A DNA stretch of 64,000 nucleotides from Thelonectria olida (lineage: Eukaryota > Ascomycota > Sordariomycetes > Hypocreales > Nectriaceae), in contig JAGPYM010000036.1 in NCBI GenBank assembly GCA_020736575.1, positions 124,001-188,000 on the forward strand. The letters are read 5' to 3'. Position 1 is the first letter of the stretch. Each line of letters begins with the position of its first letter. The translations under genes and the position numbers were made by a program. Below are positions 61,234 through 64,000 of this stretch, piece by piece. The notes beneath the pieces were generated by a model. The model was not told the DNA's origin. It did not search any database and saw only the letters and a program-made list of their open reading frames with translations.

Positions 61234-64000
61234 ATGATTTCGAAATCGAGGCCCTTTGGGCTCCTGCGATCTCTATTGTCCGCTGTTATCATTCTCCCGA
61301 CCGTCGTTGCGCGCGAAACAGTCTACATCAACGGCACTGGCGCCGATGGCGTTACCCGTGAACTCGACGTTAGTCGATATCCCGACCTCTACACCCGTGA
61401 TTTTGCAGACTGCATGAACGGTGAAAGTCTCTTCAATGTAACTCGGTTCGATACCGCCTACTATCGCGACAACCTTACTGTCTTGTTCCACATGGATGGA
61501 AGTACCAATATTAGACAAGAATCTCTTATGCGTATGTTGTGAAACCGCATGTGAGTAGACACATCTGACGTGATCTAGTGCATCTCCAAGTGGACGTCTA
61601 TGGCGAGAATCGATTTAACACAACGTACGAGCCATGCTCTGGCGGCATTTCCACCATGTGTCCCGTGAAAGCTGGTGTCGCCATCAATGCATTTGCTGTT
61701 CTCAACCTGACCTCCGAGGACGCCCAAGGATTCCCCGACATTGCACTTGGTATCCCCGATCTTGAAGGATTTGCTCGCCTGCGCATCTTTGCGAACTCGA
61801 CCGAGACAGAGATTGGTTGCTTCCAGGCAGTCCTCACCAACGGCCAGACCTTTTCGCAGCCGGAGATTATCGGATCCATCTTGGGCGGGTTTGTGATCTT
61901 GGCTGTGCTCGCGTCCTTTGCAACTGCCGTCTACGGCATGCAAATTCCCCACATGAGGATGCACTACGCCCACTCCTTCTCGCTCCTCGTCATTTTCGAA
62001 ACCTTTCAGTCCATCTTCTTCTTGGGCGCCCTATCCGTGGACTGGCCGAGCCTCCTGCCTGCCTGGTGGAGCAACTTTGCATGGACGGCTGGCATGTTTG
62101 CCAGTGATAGCATGCTGAATTCTCTTGCTTCGTTTACCGGTATTAGTGGGAATGCAAGCCAGGTCGGAGGCGCTGGTTCTGTCCCTATCAACAATGGCGG
62201 TGGACTAAGTCAGCAAATCTACGGACAATCACTCTTCTCCGCCAACAAGAGGAGTGCATCGAAACTCGCTACGGGTCTTAACTCGTTCTCGCGTCGAGAT
62301 GATTACAACGCAAGCAATCCCTACGACTACGACTGGGCCGGCAACCCTCGCAACCCCGGTATGCCACTCCCTGGCGACTTCACAGGCTTTGCCGGAACCT
62401 TGTCTATGGTGAATGTGCCTGACCGGGATGCCTTCATTATTGGATTTATTTGGCTGCTCGTCGCCCTTGGTGGTGTCATCTTGTTTGTTACTCTTGTCAA
62501 GCTTATTTTGGACGCGTTGGTCAAACTCAAGTTGCTCAAATCGGACGGATTCGATTATTTCCGATCTCACTGGCTCGGGTTCATGGCGTCGGGACTTTTG
62601 CGAACACTCTTCATCGCATTCTTCGCGATGATGACGCTCTCAACATTCCAGTTTGCCCTCGGTGGTCCCGCTGGCCCAACGGCCATTGCTGCCATAGTTT
62701 TCATCATCTTCCTAGGTCTAGCATGTCTTGCCACCTACGCATGCTGCGTCCGATTACGAGAGGGTAAATATGAGGTGGGCCACGATTCCCTTCGACTTGA
62801 GCAAGGCCGCCTTTTCAAGACTATCCCATTCGTGGCGGCAACACGGGAGAGCACTATCGGAGAGGAAGAGCAAGCTGACAAACCGCGACTTTTTGGCACA
62901 ATCCCCTTTTTCCGAATCAGGTTTATCGACAACGATGCAGCCAGACCAACTACTAATCAAGACGTGGCATACATTGAGCGTTTTGGTTGGCTTTCAGGTC
63001 GATATCGACGTGCTCGTTGGTGGTTCTTTGCAGCCTATCTCGGTTATCAATTTGGACGAGCATGCTTCATTGGCGCCGCTTCGCAAAGCCCCTTGGCCCA
63101 GGTCTACGGACTCTTTGTTTTTGAAGTCTTTACTCTTGTCATCATTATGAAGCTCAGCCCTTTCGAAGGCTCTCGCAATACCGCCATGGCGACTTGGCTG
63201 CTGTCGATCTCGAAGATTGTCACAACTGGCCTCTCTATCGCTTTTCTCCCGTCGTTTAACCTAAATCGAATCGCTGCTACTAGCATTGGCCTTGTTATCC
63301 TTGTCGTTCAAGGATTTCTTGCCCTCGCGGTTCTGGTATTGGTCGTTCTGGGTATGTTCTCGACTTGGATGTCGCTATCCCGCAACCATGAAAAGTTCCC
63401 TGCACCCCTTGATGGCCTTCGCATTCAATACTTCGAGCGCATGGAGGCCCGGACGGGTGATATGCCGGAACGGCCAAGGACACCAGAGCCTGAAGGCACC
63501 TTCAACGTTAAAGATGTACGACGCCACCCCAAGATCAATGATCTTGACGAATTTCCACGCTTGCCAGGCTCAGACGACCCCAATATGCACATCATGCATC
63601 CTCTCAAACCACGCAGTAGAGCCGGTAGTGCTAGCTCGCGATACTCTGTTAGCAGTCTCCGTACTGGCCGCACTCATCGAGCCTCATGGAGCTCCAAGGA
63701 CTTGGCGGACTGGGATGCTGAGATGAACCGTGGCGATCAAGCTCGTATGACTCGAATGCGACAGCGTAGTGGCTCTCTTCGAAGGCAGTCTGCGAATGTG
63801 CAAGGAGGATTCCAGCCCATGACGCCTACAAGAGAGTCCGTGGAGTTTCCCAGCCCTAACCCGACATCAAACCCGGGATACTTTTCCTCGCAGGATAAGA
63901 TCCAAGAGTCCGAATCCACTCCGCAAAGAAGGAGAACCGTCAGCTTCGCAGATCCGGAACACTCTCCATCAGGCTCTAATACTAGTGACAGCAGCACGAA
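61234..64000 (+). CDS. Flc/TRP-like membrane channel, 3' end outside window
   Basis: Two exons are visible (61234-61531 and 61579 to the window edge; 47-bp intron), giving at least 906 residues without a stop. The architecture is that of fungal Flc/Pkd2-type proteins: signal peptide (LLSAVIILPTVVA), a luminal ML-like lipid-binding domain with cysteines (CMNGESLFNV, EPCSGGISTMCPVK, EIGCFQAV), then a TRP-like membrane domain with about nine helices from SILGGFVILAVLASFATAV. The cytosolic tail is long and Ser/Arg-rich (RAGSASSRYSVSSLRTGR) with many phosphosite-like motifs. Family members are implicated in FAD transport into the ER, calcium release and cell-wall integrity. The ATG at 61234 starts the signal peptide; upstream in-frame codons lack it. 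Confidence 0.93.

Overview
The window is nuclear DNA of a filamentous ascomycete, most likely a Sordariomycete and probably Hypocreales. The reasons are: short spliceosomal introns (about 47-90 bp, one of 164 bp) with GTRNGT donors and CTAAC-like branch sites; no operons; fungal-type families (OPT peptide transporter, DUF6594, Flc/TRP-like channel, ATP sulfurylase with a C-terminal APS-kinase-like domain); and decayed copies of gene families I associate with Fusarium-like fungi. The order assignment is inference. Intron positions below were worked out by hand from splice signals and frame, and joined coding sequences were checked for frame arithmetic.

Left part (1-16 kb) is accessory in character: a secreted GH43 arabinanase, an eight-exon oligopeptide transporter, a fragment of a fungal-specific family, a BBE-like flavin oxidase, a decayed gene, a chorismate synthase with unusual sequence directly behind a G-rich minisatellite, a broken Myb/SANT-type gene, and eroded open frames. 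From 16 to 20.4 kb two unrecognised genes stand head to head. Both have a globular N-terminal half and a Pro/Gln/Ser-rich C-terminal half, like transcription regulators. A 3 kb stretch without convincing genes follows.

The middle (23.5-36 kb) is a dense housekeeping block: mitochondrial ketopantoate-reductase-like protein, PDCD5-like protein, COQ4 (ubiquinone synthesis), a CFIm68/CPSF6-like RRM protein, SSS1/Sec61 gamma, a WD40 DCAF11/LEC14B-like protein and an APH-type kinase-like protein.

From 36 to 45 kb the gene content is again lineage-specific: an orphan 229-residue protein, a five-exon DUF6594 membrane protein, a small three-exon protein with a hydrophobic N-terminus, and an Arg-Pro repeat protein. 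From 45 kb onward come a GDT1/TMEM165 transporter with a long N-terminal extension, a 936-residue RS/RD-rich conserved protein, ATP sulfurylase (sulfate assimilation), a 5 kb region with one orphan ORF, and an Flc-type channel running off the right edge.

The genes do not form one evident pathway or biosynthetic cluster. Most unusual are the head-to-head pair at 16-20 kb, the divergent chorismate synthase with its minisatellite, and the pattern of gene relics between 5.6 and 15 kb.
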